Below are positions 9,480 through 16,121 of a stretch of DNA of 20,951 bases, piece by piece (position 1 is the stretch's first letter; each line of letters begins with the position of its first letter). The position numbers and the translations under genes were made by a program. Origin of the DNA: a virus; the IMG/VR virus record IMGVR_UViG_3300025326_000236, positions 1-20,951 of that record; one strand, given 5' to 3'. The notes below the pieces were generated by a model. The model did no database searches. It was not told where the DNA came from and saw only the letters and a list, made by a program, of their open reading frames with translations.

Positions 9480-10046
9480 TCACAGCTTAATCATAGCATT
9501 GACGAACGCAGTCGGCTGCATATTATTGTGAGCGCTGCCGCTGCTACCACCAGTAGCTTGTGTGTTTAGGGCTACGCCAGGAAATACGTCAATCACCTCA
9601 ATTATGTCAAGAGAGTTAATTGCCGTACCACTACTGCCCCCAGGACTCTCTGCTCCAACCGGCGAACCATTTAGGTTCCCCTGCTCTCTGTGAACGTGCG
9701 ATGGCAGCCCAGACTCGGCAGCTGTCAACGTGTGCGTCTCCGTGCCGGTTGCTAGTCCAAGCACACGACTCGTCAATCCAGCGCCGGCTCCAGCAGAGCC
9801 AAACGCTCGACCGAGCATCTTCGTCAGCGCAATAGTCTTATTCGCTGCATAGTCAGCTGCCGCATTCGCACCACGTCCACCTGATACTGCTGCTTGCGCA
9901 TCAGCTACGTTATCCCACAGTAGCGTGAACAGGTTGACTGTGTCAGCGTTAGCTCTTGTAGTGCCACCAGACGCAGCGTTACCAATAGTGCCATCATTGC
10001 ACATCACCCAGCCAGTGTCAGCAACCGTCTTGAGCGTGAGCTTCAC
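9480..10046 (-). CDS. Tail fibre C-terminal part (collar/receptor-tip type), downstream of an amber codon
   Basis: The frame carries the C-terminal half of a tail fibre. It has Gly/Ser/Ala-rich loops, THTLTAAESGLPSHVH (a histidine cluster typical of fibre tips) and the closing HNNMQPTAFVNAMIKL, which is the characteristic end of phage tail-collar/fibre tip domains. The GTG at 10046 is the first usable start inside this block, but it lies mid-domain with a poor ribosome site. The same frame is open upstream for 55 more codons, up to the amber codon at 10212-10214. The real polypeptide is therefore probably the product of 9480-10517 with amber readthrough, or of a gene broken by one base change. 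A separately translated tip is the less likely alternative. The stop is TGA, one base before the next gene. Confidence 0.75.
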   Translation of the reverse strand: MKLTLKTVADTGWVMCNDGTIGNAASGGTTRANADTVNLFTLLWDNVADAQAAVSGGRGANAAADYAANKTIALTKMLGRAFGSAGAGAGLTSRVLGLATGTETHTLTAAESGLPSHVHREQGNLNGSPVGAESPGGSSGTAINSLDIIEVIDVFPGVALNTQATGGSSGSAHNNMQPTAFVNAMIKL

Positions 10047-10211
10047 GTCTCCGGTAGACCAATCTCCGAGATTAACGTCGAAGTTCGGGACGGTAATAAC
10101 TCGCGTTACACCAGTCGTTAGGCCATCAACCTCGAAGCGAATCTTCTTCGTCGCATCGCCAGAGCCGACGACTACCGGAGAGGTATCTACGAATGGAGTT
10201 AGAGCGCCAGC

Positions 10212-10214
10212 CTA
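10212..10214 (-). other. In-frame amber codon splitting the tail fibre gene
   Basis: The plus-strand CTA reads TAG on the coding strand, between ACG (Thr101) and GCT (Ala). I checked the frame codon by codon from 10517 down to 10131. It is open on both sides, and it stays phased with the 9480-10046 block (10211 minus 10046 is 165, or 55 codons). A single-base change from CAG (Gln) or TCG (Ser) would restore one continuous fibre gene. Confidence 0.85.
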
Positions 10215-10517
10215 CGTCAGCTGTCGAACAGTGCCAGCACTATCCTTATAAAACAGCTCATTGACGCCGCCTACTGCCTTGATGTAGACACCACCATCAG
10301 TAGCATCAAGTGTAGGATCGGCGCCCTGAACGCGAAGTGTTACCTTATTGTGCTTTCCGTCGTGAGCATCACCAGCGATGGAGTGATCTACTGCGACTCG
10401 CTCTCTCACCGCCAACTTAAGGCTCCGTATGCGAGCCGCCCCTTGAGTGGCCGCCTCCACAGTGTCGGGCGGCAGCCCCTCGTATGAGCCGTTCCAGGTT
10501 TCGGTGAAAGAGGTCAT
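10212..10517 (-). CDS. Tail fibre N-terminal part, ending at an in-frame amber codon
   Basis: The 101-residue product starts at the ATG at 10517, with AGGAG six bases upstream. FTETWNGSYEGLPPDTVEA, then RIRSLKLAVRERVAVDHS, then DAHDGKHNKVTL is the usual opening of a family of podovirus fibre or fibre-adaptor proteins. The end, ELFYKDSAGTVRQLT, is the common YKDxxGxVxQLT strand that in related phages continues into the next fibre domain. Here a TAG follows directly, and translation in the same frame beyond it gives AGALTPFVDTSPVVVGSGD and then the fibre tip. Full length with readthrough would be 345 residues, with the amber at codon 102. The short form alone would lack the receptor-binding end. 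Confidence 0.8.
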   Translation of the reverse strand: MTSFTETWNGSYEGLPPDTVEAATQGAARIRSLKLAVRERVAVDHSIAGDAHDGKHNKVTLRVQGADPTLDATDGGVYIKAVGGVNELFYKDSAGTVRQLT

Positions 10518-10526
10518 GGCTTACTC

Positions 10527-10718
10527 CTAACTGGCCAGTTTGTGTCTTGAGGCCAGCGCTGCGTTGCGAACCACATCGAGTTCCGCATCAGTCAGATCAC
10601 GGCCCTCCTTGCGAGCGTTCTCTACCAACACTCCGATGTCGGTGGCCGCAGTCATCAGCTGTGACGCAGCCTGCGTGAGACTCAGCACCAGGCTGACCGC
10701 TTCAAGGACTCCGGTCAT
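10527..10718 (-). CDS. Small helical phage protein of the lysis block, unknown
   Basis: This 63-residue protein starts at the ATG at 10718, overlapping the lipoprotein gene stop as ATGA and with GAAGGAG upstream. The first 25 residues are moderately hydrophobic (VLEAVSLVLSLTQAASQLM), followed by NARKEGRDLTDAELDVV, an arrangement common in small proteins next to phage lysis genes. The TAG stop is followed by GAG and then TAA in the same frame, and TAGGAG doubles as the ribosome site of the fibre gene. Function is unknown. Confidence 0.7.
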   Translation of the reverse strand: MTGVLEAVSLVLSLTQAASQLMTAATDIGVLVENARKEGRDLTDAELDVVRNAALASRHKLAS

Positions 10719-11038
10719 TTTGACTCCTTCAGCGCGGCCTCAAGTTGTAGGAGGATCAACTCAGCCGCCTTCAGCTGATTCTCCGCTTTCGATAGATCAC
10801 CTGCTCCGACTGCCAAGCGAGCAGCGTCGCATGAGGCGAGCGCTTTGTCCCCGATTGACAGCACCTTTGCGCGACTCGAGTCGGAGAGTTGACCGCGAGC
10901 GCGCAGATCGCTGGCTGTATCGAAGGCCGCTCTCACGGTGTAGTAGCACGCTGCTACACCCTCACGCGGAGTTTTGACTCCAGCGGAGGGGCAGCCGGCG
11001 AGCGCCAGTGCCAGTAATGCTGTTGTGATGACTCTCAT
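10715..11038 (-). CDS. Lipoprotein, possibly outer-membrane spanin-like
   Basis: The 107-residue product has a lipoprotein signal peptide: MR, a hydrophobic core, and the lipobox ALAGC with Cys16 as the predicted lipidated residue. The mature part is helical, rich in Ala, Leu and Lys, with two further Cys residues near the start (around 31) and in the middle (around 74). It overlaps both neighbours by four bases (ATGA). In the lysis block of a Gram-negative phage such a lipoprotein is often the outer-membrane spanin. It is, however, longer than a typical Rz1 and not proline-rich, so that role is only a suggestion. Confidence 0.75.
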   Translation of the reverse strand: MRVITTALLALALAGCPSAGVKTPREGVAACYYTVRAAFDTASDLRARGQLSDSSRAKVLSIGDKALASCDAARLAVGAGDLSKAENQLKAAELILLQLEAALKESK

Positions 11039-11205
11039 GCTGTTGGCCCTTTGTTTGGAACTTGATAGACTGCAAAGGCTGTCAGAATGGACATAACTGC
11101 GTCCACGATAGCCTTCTCCTGGCCGGATAGATCAATCCCGTAGCGAGCGGCCAACATCACTCCGAGTCCAACGAGCGCTGCAATCAGCTTGCTGTAGTTC
11201 TGCAT
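11035..11205 (-). CDS. Small membrane protein, holin-like
   Basis: The 56-residue product reads from the ATG at 11205, with an excellent AGGAGGTGAG ribosome site, to a TGA at 11035-11037. It has an N-terminal hydrophobic helix (YSKLIAALVGLGVMLAAR), a GIDLSGQEKAIVDA turn, and a second hydrophobic segment, VMSILTAFAVYQVPN. This pattern is common for tiny two-helix phage proteins beside endolysins. A holin or lysis-accessory role is inferred from size, topology and position. It overlaps the lipoprotein start as ATGA. The endolysin stop TAG lies within its ribosome site, in the same frame. Confidence 0.75.
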   Translation of the reverse strand: MQNYSKLIAALVGLGVMLAARYGIDLSGQEKAIVDAVMSILTAFAVYQVPNKGPTA

Positions 11206-11214
11206 ACTCACCTC

Positions 11215-11586
11215 CTATTTCACGCCTTCATGTTCCATTGAGAAGTGATTCCCGTCCTGTCGCGGTCGGAAGTCTCCACCCCAGCGGTTCATTGGGTGCA
11301 TAGACTTCCACTTCTCCCCTAGTGGACGGTATGCCTCCGAGTCTGGTTGATACACGTCCTCGTCGGATTCAAGAGAGAGGTCGAGGAACAGATTGATGTC
11401 GAGCGCCAAGCGCTTCGTGTGAAGCGTGTTGACAATGCCGCTTCCCTTGGCCGCGTTGATGCGCGCTTGCTCCAACGTCCGATAAGCTTCCCCAAAGGTC
11501 ACCTCGTAGTCGTTCTCGTAGCACCAGACTAGAAACTCGCCCATCATCTTAGCAAACAGGCGCTGCTTGTCGCCGAGAGTACTCAT
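11215..11586 (-). CDS. Endolysin, M15-family peptidoglycan peptidase
   Basis: This 123-residue enzyme has the zinc-site layout of the M15 (VanY / L-alanyl-D-glutamate endopeptidase-like) family. EAYRT is at 34-38; TLHTKRLALDIN gives His56 and Asp63 as zinc ligands; and RWGGDF followed by DGNHF gives His114 as the third ligand. The family cuts the peptide stems of peptidoglycan, and here it would release progeny at lysis. It has no signal peptide or membrane helix, so export must rely on a holin, and the small membrane protein next to it fits. The ATG at 11586 overlaps the upstream stop as ATGA, with GAGGA upstream. The TAG stop is part of the next gene's ribosome site. Confidence 0.9.
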   Translation of the reverse strand: MSTLGDKQRLFAKMMGEFLVWCYENDYEVTFGEAYRTLEQARINAAKGSGIVNTLHTKRLALDINLFLDLSLESDEDVYQPDSEAYRPLGEKWKSMHPMNRWGGDFRPRQDGNHFSMEHEGVK

Positions 11587-11873
11587 TTACCAGTCCTCAA
11601 CCGTTGGATGCGGTCGAGTTCTCCGCGTAGATAGTTCAGATGATTGATGTCGTAGGCATCCTTCACCTTCTTCCGCTCGACCTCCTGAATCGCAGCGATG
11701 ATGCTCCTCATCTGAATATCGAGCGCATAGTCAGCCTTCGTATTGGCGACTACGACGGAGTCCTTAGTAGCAAAGGTGTCATGCACCCAAGCATAGCCAC
11801 TGACAGTTGCGACGAATAATGCCACTCCCCAAGCCAATGGAACCTTGATATCTTGCCAGTTAGCCGGAAGCAT
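11583..11873 (-). CDS. Membrane-anchored coiled-coil protein of the lysis block
   Basis: I place the start at the ATG at 11873 (MLPANWQ), which has GGGAGGA upstream, rather than at the TTG 12 bases earlier. The product has 96 residues. One transmembrane segment (about 14-30, VALFVATVSGYAWVH) is followed by a charged helical region with heptad-like spacing (RSIIAAIQEVERKKVKDAYD, then LRGELDRIQRL). The topology of a short inner part, one membrane helix and a long outer helix recalls inner-membrane spanins or small phage holin-associated proteins. The gene overlaps the endolysin by four bases and the upstream gene by 14. Confidence 0.7.
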   Translation of the reverse strand: MLPANWQDIKVPLAWGVALFVATVSGYAWVHDTFATKDSVVVANTKADYALDIQMRSIIAAIQEVERKKVKDAYDINHLNYLRGELDRIQRLRTGK

Positions 11874-12096
11874 CACTCCTCCCAATCAGTATATCAAGCT
11901 TACCCTTGACCTGACCAAGTTCGACAAGAACACGGTCGAAGCGCTCACGGTCCTCAGTAATATGAGCGCCCAAAGTATCATCTAGTCTATCTATCCGCTT
12001 ATGTATAGTCTGATAAGCGTTCCGCACTAGCCAGGCCAAGAGCCCTATAACGGCGATAACGCCAAGCCTCCAGAGCCATGTGGCATCAGATTCCAT
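11860..12096 (-). CDS. Small membrane-anchored protein of the lysis block
   Basis: The ATG at 12096 is preferred over the GTG at 12102 because GAGGAG lies five bases before it. The 78-residue product has a single hydrophobic helix (WLWRLGVIAVIGLLAWLV) near the start. A charged amphipathic tail follows (YQTIHKRIDRLDDTLGAHI, then DRVLVELGQVKGKLDILI), probably a coiled coil. It overlaps the adaptor gene by 11 bases and the next gene by 14. It may form a complex with its similar neighbour, or act as a holin or antiholin; neither can be shown here. Confidence 0.7.
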   Translation of the reverse strand: MESDATWLWRLGVIAVIGLLAWLVRNAYQTIHKRIDRLDDTLGAHITEDRERFDRVLVELGQVKGKLDILIGRSDASG

Positions 12097-12781
12097 CCAC
12101 ACTCCTCACAAACGGATCACGCCAGTAGTCCTGCGGCCCCTGACTTCCAGTGCGCGCATCACCCACTAGCTCAAGATCAGGCTTGTCACGATCAATCGAG
12201 TCAGCCTCCGTAAACAGCCGCTTGGCAATTCCCTCATGCTTGTTCGCTTCCTCTGGATTGCCGAGAGTGCGATAGGCGTATGAAACTGCTAGCTCAATGA
12301 GCAACTCATCCTTCTCATTGAACTCTGATGGAGTGCCACCAGCGCTGAGTGGCGTCGGCCACTTTGTCCAGCGCAGCCTCACGACTGGATAGCTCTTCTC
12401 CGGCAGCGGAAACACGGAGACGAGATTATTCCAGATCATGTATATCTGAGGGATATCCCGACTGTGATAGTTCGGCATTGGAACCATCTTGTCCCACCAG
12501 CGAGGGCTCCTCTGCACCAACTTGACGCTGCGAGAATCATCCTCAATTCTGATGGAGTACAACTCACGCAGCGATGGCAGCGTAATGTCACCATCAGTTG
12601 CTGCGGGAGTATATGTAAGTCCGACGGTGGAGTTTGTCTCCATCTCGTCGAAGTCGTGCAGTCGCGCTAGACGTTGCTGCGCGAGGTTGAGAAAACGAGG
12701 CAAGCGGGTGTTGAGGTCTGTCCTGCCCCCCAATCCCGCTCGCACTTCGTCCTGCAGCTCAGTGAACGTGAGTGTGCCCAT
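12086..12781 (-). CDS. Head-tail adaptor protein (podovirus type)
   Basis: The 231-residue product has the pattern of portal-binding adaptor proteins of short-tailed phages. It opens with LTFTELQDEVRAGLGGR, then FLNLAQQRLARLHDFDEM, then a lipid-like barrel strand set (ITLPSLRELYSIRIED). A P-Q-I-Y...VSVFPLPEKSYPVVRLRWTKWP segment follows, and finally LIELAVSYAYRTLGNPEEANKHEGIAKRLF. The adaptor ring joins the portal to the tail nozzle. The ATG at 12781 follows a 92-base gap containing two inverted repeats, and AAGGGTGG lies just upstream. Its end overlaps the first lysis-block gene. Confidence 0.8.
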   Translation of the reverse strand: MGTLTFTELQDEVRAGLGGRTDLNTRLPRFLNLAQQRLARLHDFDEMETNSTVGLTYTPAATDGDITLPSLRELYSIRIEDDSRSVKLVQRSPRWWDKMVPMPNYHSRDIPQIYMIWNNLVSVFPLPEKSYPVVRLRWTKWPTPLSAGGTPSEFNEKDELLIELAVSYAYRTLGNPEEANKHEGIAKRLFTEADSIDRDKPDLELVGDARTGSQGPQDYWRDPFVRSVDGI

Positions 12782-12793
12782 GTGCCACCCTTA

Positions 12794-12810
12794 TGTATCG
12801 AATTGATACA
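12794..12810 (-). promoter_or_regulatory. TGTATC-N5-GATACA inverted repeat before the adaptor gene
   Basis: The six-base arms match exactly around a five-base centre (minus strand TGTATCAATTCGATACA), 12 bases before the adaptor start codon. The same arms occur at 6344-6360 and 20685-20701, also directly before start codons on this strand. It could be an operator, a phage promoter element or an RNA hairpin acting on translation. Confidence 0.6.
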
Positions 12811-12812
12811 CC

Positions 12813-12831
12813 ACTTGCGACTAGCGCAAGT
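12813..12831 (-). repeat. Seven-base-stem hairpin in the gap before the adaptor gene
   Basis: ACTTGCG and CGCAAGT flank a five-base loop. It lies two bases upstream (in transcription direction) of the TGTATC repeat, so the transcript could form two adjacent hairpins. No T-run follows it on the minus strand, so it is not a normal intrinsic terminator. The remainder of the 92-base gap (12832-12873) shows nothing I can name. Confidence 0.45.
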
Positions 12832-12873
12832 AGGGTTTTGGCCGAGGCCTTGGCTTTGCTCTCCTCTTCGTCA

Positions 12874-13218
12874 TTAAGGCGCCACTCCGATAGCCACGAA
12901 CTCCACCGAGCCAATGTTTACGTCAGCGGCTGGCTCACCGAAGGCTACATCGGGGAGGTAAGTGGCGTTCTCATTGTCCTCCCAACACTTGATACTCTTG
13001 CTCGCTGGAATCCAGGAACAGGCATAGCCGTTTGTGGAGATGCCACCGAGTAGCACAGTAGGAGTAGTCCGAAAGAACTTTGTGATCCCTGTGATCTCAG
13101 CGAGTGTTGGGTTGTAGTTGGTGATGTTGACACTCCCCCTCACGATACGAAGGGGAGTGCCGGCGAGTACCTGCGCTACCGCGTCCGCAGGAGTGACCGT
13201 AGCTGCATAGGCTGCCAT
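12874..13218 (-). CDS. Small beta-rich virion protein, unknown
   Basis: The 114-residue protein starts at the ATG at 13218, with GAGGAG nine bases upstream overlapping the previous stop. It is rich in Thr, Val, Ile and Ala. Alternating strands are punctuated by GYACSWIPASKSIKCWED and it ends VEFVAIGVAP. This resembles small capsid- or neck-associated proteins that precede adaptor genes in podovirus-like genomes, with a Gly-Tyr, then K-x-I/K-x-W/Y, then F-x-AIG ending. It could be a minor head protein. No enzymatic motif is seen. A 92-base gap follows it, the largest in the window. Confidence 0.65.
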   Translation of the reverse strand: MAAYAATVTPADAVAQVLAGTPLRIVRGSVNITNYNPTLAEITGITKFFRTTPTVLLGGISTNGYACSWIPASKSIKCWEDNENATYLPDVAFGEPAADVNIGSVEFVAIGVAP

Positions 13219-13229
13219 TGGTCATCTCC

Positions 13230-13706
13230 TCAGAACGGGCAGTCGAGGATGACGCCGGTAGTGGCGTTCATGCTGACTCCCACGGACGCTTGAGTCGCAG
13301 CCGAGTCGATGGCCGAGGACTTGTCCGCTGCAGTCATGTGGAACGGTGAACCAGCGGCACCGGTTGTGACAGCGGTATCGAGAGTGGCCGGCCCTTTGAC
13401 TTGCACCCAGATGAAGTACTCCGTCCCAGCCACGCCAGCAGCAACTGCTACTGCCGCGCCAGCAGGGTTGATGGCAGCGTCAGCATCCGTGTGGTCGGAT
13501 ACGACTGTGTGACTGCCATAGCCAGTCGCCGCGAGGTATGCAAGCAGCGTGCCTGCAGCGACCGCGACAGTCGCCGTAGTGTTCTTCAGCTTGCAATACT
13601 TGTAGACCTTGTTCCCCTCAAAGCGAAGGGTGCCCAGTTGGTCACGCTGGACTGAGTCGACGTCAGTGAGCCTTGACGCAAAGGCTTGCTTGATTCCGGA
13701 AGGCAT
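13230..13706 (-). CDS. Putative capsid decoration or head-fibre protein
   Basis: The 158-residue protein lies directly after the major capsid gene. The ATG at 13706 has AAGGAG nine bases upstream. It opens MPSGIKQAFASRLTDVDS and then has long Ala/Val/Thr/Gly stretches (TATVAVAAGTLLAYLAATG, AAVAVAAGVAGTEYFIWVQVKG) with a C-terminal GVSMNATTGVILDCPF. Such composition and position fit a decoration protein that stabilises the shell, but I cannot assign a family. A possible stem, GTTCGA/TCGAAC, brackets its ribosome site. Confidence 0.65.
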   Translation of the reverse strand: MPSGIKQAFASRLTDVDSVQRDQLGTLRFEGNKVYKYCKLKNTTATVAVAAGTLLAYLAATGYGSHTVVSDHTDADAAINPAGAAVAVAAGVAGTEYFIWVQVKGPATLDTAVTTGAAGSPFHMTAADKSSAIDSAATQASVGVSMNATTGVILDCPF

Positions 13707-13736
13707 GTTCGATCTCCTTGGTTAGTCGAACTACGC

Positions 13737-14738
13737 TTACTGCGTGTCGATGGTGTGCAGCACGCCCTGGCAGCGCCGACGGCTCACCTTGAAGCCGCAA
13801 GCGGTGACGATGTGCGCTACGCGGTCATTGACCTGGCTGGGAATCGGCTTCCACTCGGTCATATCGAAGAACAGAGCCGGATCGTAGAAGTACTTGATGA
13901 ACCGGGTGTTCAGCATATACATGCGAGTGTTGGCGCAACTCGGTGACCAGACCATCGGACGGCCCTTGAACTGGATATTCTCGAAGCCCATGTCAGCCAG
14001 TTTCCGATTGGTGACTCGGTAGACTGGCAACACAGTGTCCTCGTAGAACTCGTAGGGCGTCTGCCCGCTGACGATGATGTCAGGCGAATCGCTTCGCAGG
14101 TTGTTGGAGCAGTCATTCAGCAGCGTCCTCATGTTGCTCAGGCCGAACGTAGCGAACGACTTGCCGGTCATGTTGCGTGCCTTGTTTCTCCACCAGGTGT
14201 CAGTGGACTGATTGAAGCCACCAACCACTACCGACGCAGTCGGATCATCGGCGACAAGGTGCTGCAGGCCATCGAAGGCCGCTGCGTCCTCAGTCGTCGT
14301 GCCGACCACTATCGCGCCAGTGTTCCCGAATAGCCGTGTCTCCCCCTCAGTGATGAGAGAGGTCTTCACGTTGTCCATCTTGGAATTGGCGAGGTTGATG
14401 ATTTCGTTCTTGCCGGAGTTCTGCTGATCGTCCACACCGTAGCGCGTGATGGTGCCGACGAGATAGCGCCAGTCGAACTTGGCGAGCGACAAGAACTGGA
14501 AGTCGTTCAACTTCACCGTCCCGCCGCGACCAACCCACTGAACGCCATCGGACTTGTCGAACTGGAGCGGTTCGGTCACAAAGCGACCTCCCCGAATCTG
14601 CTCAAGGCGTCCGCCTTCCTTGAGCCAATACCAGAAGGGCGTAGCGTCGAAGAAGTTATCCGCGACCTCGCTCTTCATGTTCTGCCAGGTGGAGGTGTAG
14701 AAGTTATCCAGTACCTCCGTGAGGGTGGGAACAGCCAT
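13737..14738 (-). CDS. Major capsid protein
   Basis: The 333-residue product follows the scaffold gene by 23 bases and starts at an ATG with AAGGAGG upstream. It shows the layout of a podovirus/siphovirus HK97-fold capsid family: an N-terminal helix (LTEVLDNFYTSTWQNM), DATPFWYWLKEGG, GGRFVTEPLQF, DFQFLSLAKFDWRYLVGTI with Y-G-V-D-D-Q-Q-N-S-G, then AAAFDGLQHLV, GGFNQSTDTWWRNKARNM, and a late region of Y-E-F-Y-E-D, GRPMVWSP and MYMLNTRF strands. Its length is normal for the group. About 415 copies per T=7 shell would be usual, but the triangulation number is not known here. The stop is TAA. Confidence 0.85.
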   Translation of the reverse strand: MAVPTLTEVLDNFYTSTWQNMKSEVADNFFDATPFWYWLKEGGRLEQIRGGRFVTEPLQFDKSDGVQWVGRGGTVKLNDFQFLSLAKFDWRYLVGTITRYGVDDQQNSGKNEIINLANSKMDNVKTSLITEGETRLFGNTGAIVVGTTTEDAAAFDGLQHLVADDPTASVVVGGFNQSTDTWWRNKARNMTGKSFATFGLSNMRTLLNDCSNNLRSDSPDIIVSGQTPYEFYEDTVLPVYRVTNRKLADMGFENIQFKGRPMVWSPSCANTRMYMLNTRFIKYFYDPALFFDMTEWKPIPSQVNDRVAHIVTACGFKVSRRRCQGVLHTIDTQ

Positions 14739-14761
14739 GCTGCCTCCTTAGTGGTTGGTGG

Positions 14762-15571
14762 TCAACTCCGCTTCCCGACAACGGGAAGCTGGTCGAGGGT
14801 CACTCCGCCGAGCGAGGCAAGGACATCATCGAACGCCTTGTTCGCCGCCTCATTGAACTTCATCTTCCCCGCGACTTCGCCGCGGCCACCTCCACCAGTC
14901 GGGAGGATGCCCGTGAAACCAGGGGCAGCTGGCGCCGACTTCTTGGTGTACTTCTCGTCCATCTTCTTCACCTTCTCGGGATTCTCCGCTCGAGCGATTG
15001 TGTAGGCTCGTGTGACTGACAGTCCGGGGGTTGTCTTCACGAGTTCGGCTATCTCCTGCCGCCACTCGTAGAAGTCTGGACGCTGCCCTGCGGCGGCGTT
15101 GACCTCCCGATTCGCCATGTCACCCTCGACTCTCTCGTCGATCTTACCCACACGCTCCTCGAGGGGCTTCATCGCCTCCTTCAAGTTCGTCTGCAGCGCT
15201 TCCTGAAACTTGGTCAGCAGGAGCGCCGCGAAGTCCTTGCGGTCAAGTTGCTCCATGTCGACTCCAGCGAAGAGGTCGGTGCGCGAGCCGCTGGAGCCTC
15301 TACCGCTATCGCCCCCATCGCCTCCATCGCCGCCCTTGTTGCCTCTTGCCTCTGCTTGAGTCTTCATGAACTCAAGCAGTTGCTTGTTCGACTCTTGCAT
15401 GTCGCTCACACCCTTGGCGACTACCGCGAGGCCGCGGAGCAGCATCTCACTGTGCTCACCACTCTTGGCGTCAGCTGCGGTCTTCGCTGCCGCAGCGGCT
15501 GCGGCGCTATCACCACCTTTTCCATCAGTGCCGTCGCCCGCTTCGTTCATCAATACCAATCTTGGTTTCAT
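14762..15571 (-). CDS. Capsid scaffolding protein
   Basis: This 269-residue, highly charged, mostly helical protein sits directly before the major capsid gene, the usual place for scaffold. It has low-complexity stretches: poly-Ala near 23-30 and a Gly/Asp/Ser linker near 78-97. A predicted coiled coil follows (KFQEALQTNLKEAMKPLEE, then GKIDERVEG), and near the end a Pro/Gly-rich segment (SAPAAPGFTGILPTGGGGRG). Scaffolds are unconserved in sequence, so position and composition carry the call. The ATG at 15571 overlaps the upstream stop as ATGA, with AAGGAGAG before it. Confidence 0.75.
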   Translation of the reverse strand: MKPRLVLMNEAGDGTDGKGGDSAAAAAAAKTAADAKSGEHSEMLLRGLAVVAKGVSDMQESNKQLLEFMKTQAEARGNKGGDGGDGGDSGRGSSGSRTDLFAGVDMEQLDRKDFAALLLTKFQEALQTNLKEAMKPLEERVGKIDERVEGDMANREVNAAAGQRPDFYEWRQEIAELVKTTPGLSVTRAYTIARAENPEKVKKMDEKYTKKSAPAAPGFTGILPTGGGGRGEVAGKMKFNEAANKAFDDVLASLGGVTLDQLPVVGKRS

Positions 15572-15834
15572 GCCACTCTCCTTGTCGTATCGGCCTGCTG
15601 TGCCTCATTCGCGTCTTGCTCTCGCAGCGTAGGAGTACTCATCTTCGTATCCTGCGCCAGGAACCTTGCCCTCCAGCGGTGAATCTCTTGCTGCACCCGA
15701 ATGTCGAGACCGACGAGGAAACGCACTGGAGCATTGTGCTGCCAGGCCTCGAGTGATATCTTCATCCCATCCGGCGTCAGCTGGACGACGATAGTCGGAT
15801 GCTCGACTTCCAACTTCACACTGACCCGGCTCAT
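15568..15834 (-). CDS. Small protein between portal and scaffold, unknown
   Basis: The 88-residue protein has a beta-rich start (SVKLEVEHPTIVVQL, then GMKISLEAW) and a helical, charged end (DIRVQQEIHRWRARFLAQD). It overlaps both neighbours by four bases (ATGA), so it is translated as part of the head operon. It shows no family I recognise. It may be a minor head protein or assembly factor. Confidence 0.65.
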   Translation of the reverse strand: MSRVSVKLEVEHPTIVVQLTPDGMKISLEAWQHNAPVRFLVGLDIRVQQEIHRWRARFLAQDTKMSTPTLREQDANEAQQADTTRRVA

Positions 15835-16088
15835 GAGAGTTGCTCCATGTAGAGATCGTTGCGCTGACAGTAGTCTTTCAGCTTCGAGCGGCTGTCGAAG
15901 TATAGCGGATCGGGCGCGAGATGCTCATACCATCCCTTGTGGAAGAGATGAGTTCGCGGCGCAGTGAGAAAGATATGCTCGGTCGCTCCTCCACAGTCAT
16001 CACAAGCCGGTGAGGGCTCACTGATCTTGTGAACAACGTCCACTCGGACAACCCCGCAAATTGAGCACTTTGTATCATACAATGCCAT
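15831..16088 (-). CDS. Small zinc-ribbon protein (FmdB-like)
   Basis: I choose the ATG at 16088 (MALYDTKC), with GAGGG upstream, over an earlier TTG. The 85-residue product has two CxxC pairs, Cys8/Cys11 and Cys29/Cys32, in an N-terminal layout (M-A-x-Y-x-x-x-C-xx-C, then P-x-C-xx-C-G-G) like the FmdB-type zinc ribbon common in phage head operons. The C-terminal half is helical (WYEHLAPDPLYFDS, KLKDYCQRNDL). A role in transcription or protein assembly has been suggested for such proteins, but none is established here. It follows the portal gene by 33 bases. Confidence 0.75.
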   Translation of the reverse strand: MALYDTKCSICGVVRVDVVHKISEPSPACDDCGGATEHIFLTAPRTHLFHKGWYEHLAPDPLYFDSRSKLKDYCQRNDLYMEQLS

Positions 16089-16121
16089 GTTACCCTCATC
16101 ATTTGAGCGTGTCAATAGGCT

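Noticed and set aside
9176-12000. Global reassignment of TAG to glutamine (code 15)
   Set aside because: The endolysin ends with TAG inside the ribosome site of the next gene, and readthrough would fuse it to a membrane peptide. Long genes here, including the giant one, contain no internal TAG. Only the fibre gene has an internal one.
12813-12831. Intrinsic terminator before the adaptor gene
   Set aside because: The stem is only seven base pairs and no T-run follows on the transcribed strand; T-rich sequence follows only on the plus strand, where no gene ends.
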